The notes under the pieces: generated by a model
What the model was told of the DNA's origin: nothing
Database searches by the model: none
What the model saw: the letters and a program-made list of their open reading frames with translations, nothing else
Program-made: the position numbers and the translations under genes
From: Candidatus Omnitrophota bacterium
Lineage (GTDB): Bacteria; Omnitrophota; Koll11; Gygaellales; Profunditerraquicolaceae
Length of the DNA stretch: 6,786 nucleotides
Direction of reading: 5' to 3'
NCBI GenBank assembly: GCA_028717765.1
Contig: JAQUNE010000031.1
Coordinates: 1 to 6,786 of the forward strand
Shown: positions 6,618 to 6,786 of the stretch, piece after piece
How positions within the stretch are numbered: position 1 is the stretch's first letter
Layout of the letters: the number at the start of each line of letters is the position of its first letter

Positions 6618-6786
6618 TTTTCCTCCGTTGCTTTATACATCCTGATTAATTCTTCTTCCATATCTTGTTTATTTAAAGCACCTTTTTCTTTAAAGGCATC
6701 GATAATCTCTTCGATTAATTTCACCCGCGGGATATGGATCCCATGAGAAAAATAAATATCCTTCTCTAATTCATCGAGAAAATCCA
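6614..6786 (-). CDS. C-terminal end of an unrecognised protein, 5' end beyond window
   Basis: The last 56 residues are visible, ending at TGA (6614-6616). That stop shares the bases ATGA with the start of the giant gene, so the frames overlap by four bases. The tail is hydrophilic and charged, with 15 Asp/Glu against 9 Lys/Arg. It reads as two probable helices: one around VKLIEEIIDAFKEKG and one around KQDMEEELIRMYKATEEK, preceded by an SHGIHIPR stretch. There is no membrane segment, cysteine or metal-binding motif in the visible part. I do not recognise the family. A soluble cytoplasmic protein is plausible, and its tight coupling suggests expression together with the giant exported protein. 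Whether it helps in export or regulation cannot be told from this fragment. Confidence 0.85.
   Translation of the reverse strand, partial: DFLDELEKDIYFSHGIHIPRVKLIEEIIDAFKEKGALNKQDMEEELIRMYKATEEK
6621..6627 (-). promoter_or_regulatory. Ribosome binding site of the giant gene
   Basis: On the minus strand the sequence CGGAGGA is followed by AAA and the ATG. The GGAGG core (6622-6626) is four bases from the start codon, slightly tight but strong. It lies inside the last codons of the upstream gene, which fits translational coupling across the ATGA overlap. It is the main reason for choosing this start. Confidence 0.8.

Noticed and set aside
6614..6630. A separate promoter or intergenic terminator in front of the giant gene
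   Set aside because: There is no intergenic space: the two genes overlap by four bases, and no hairpin followed by a T run is seen at the junction.

Overview
The window is almost entirely one minus-strand gene. It starts at 6617 (ATG) and stays open without a stop to base 1, giving at least 2205 codons plus two bases; the C-terminus lies beyond the left edge. I translated the frame codon by codon and found no interruption. The product is a giant exported, repeat-rich protein. The last 173 bases (6614-6786) hold the 3' end of a second minus-strand gene, whose stop overlaps the giant gene's start in an ATGA junction, so the two are probably co-transcribed and translationally coupled.

Layout of the giant protein from its N-terminus (right to left on the + strand): a Sec signal peptide (residues 1-32); an Ig-like 'WDT..L.DG.Y' domain (about 47-152); a cadherin-like/putative-Ig domain (about 156-246); a seven-blade beta-propeller of the 'I.W.D...IYLYDL.TG' type (about 254-543); an IPT/TIG domain (about 545-626); and an array of fibronectin type III (FN3) domains from residue 630 to the left edge. 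I count 16 complete FN3 units and part of a 17th. From unit 3 on the period is 91-97 residues, most often 93. Units 3-12 alternate between two sub-types, so the real repeat there is a two-domain module of 558-567 bp. Units 1-2 and 13-17 do not follow this pattern.

The parts suggest a secreted or cell-surface protein used in adhesion, polymer binding or surface structure: the propeller and Ig-like modules near the N-terminus as likely interaction heads, and the FN3 array as a long stalk. No catalytic domain is visible. This role is inferred from architecture.

Organism: moderately AT-rich by eye, with a Shine-Dalgarno-led start and a Sec signal peptide, so bacterial. Open-ended FN3/propeller/IPT mosaics like this are common in uncultured Gram-negative lineages of environmental metagenomes, such as Omnitrophota and relatives. 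That is a weak guess; there is no marker gene. I see no RNA genes, mobile elements, CRISPR array, terminator or promoter. The domain types are all known; the most unusual feature is the nested A/B organisation of the FN3 array.
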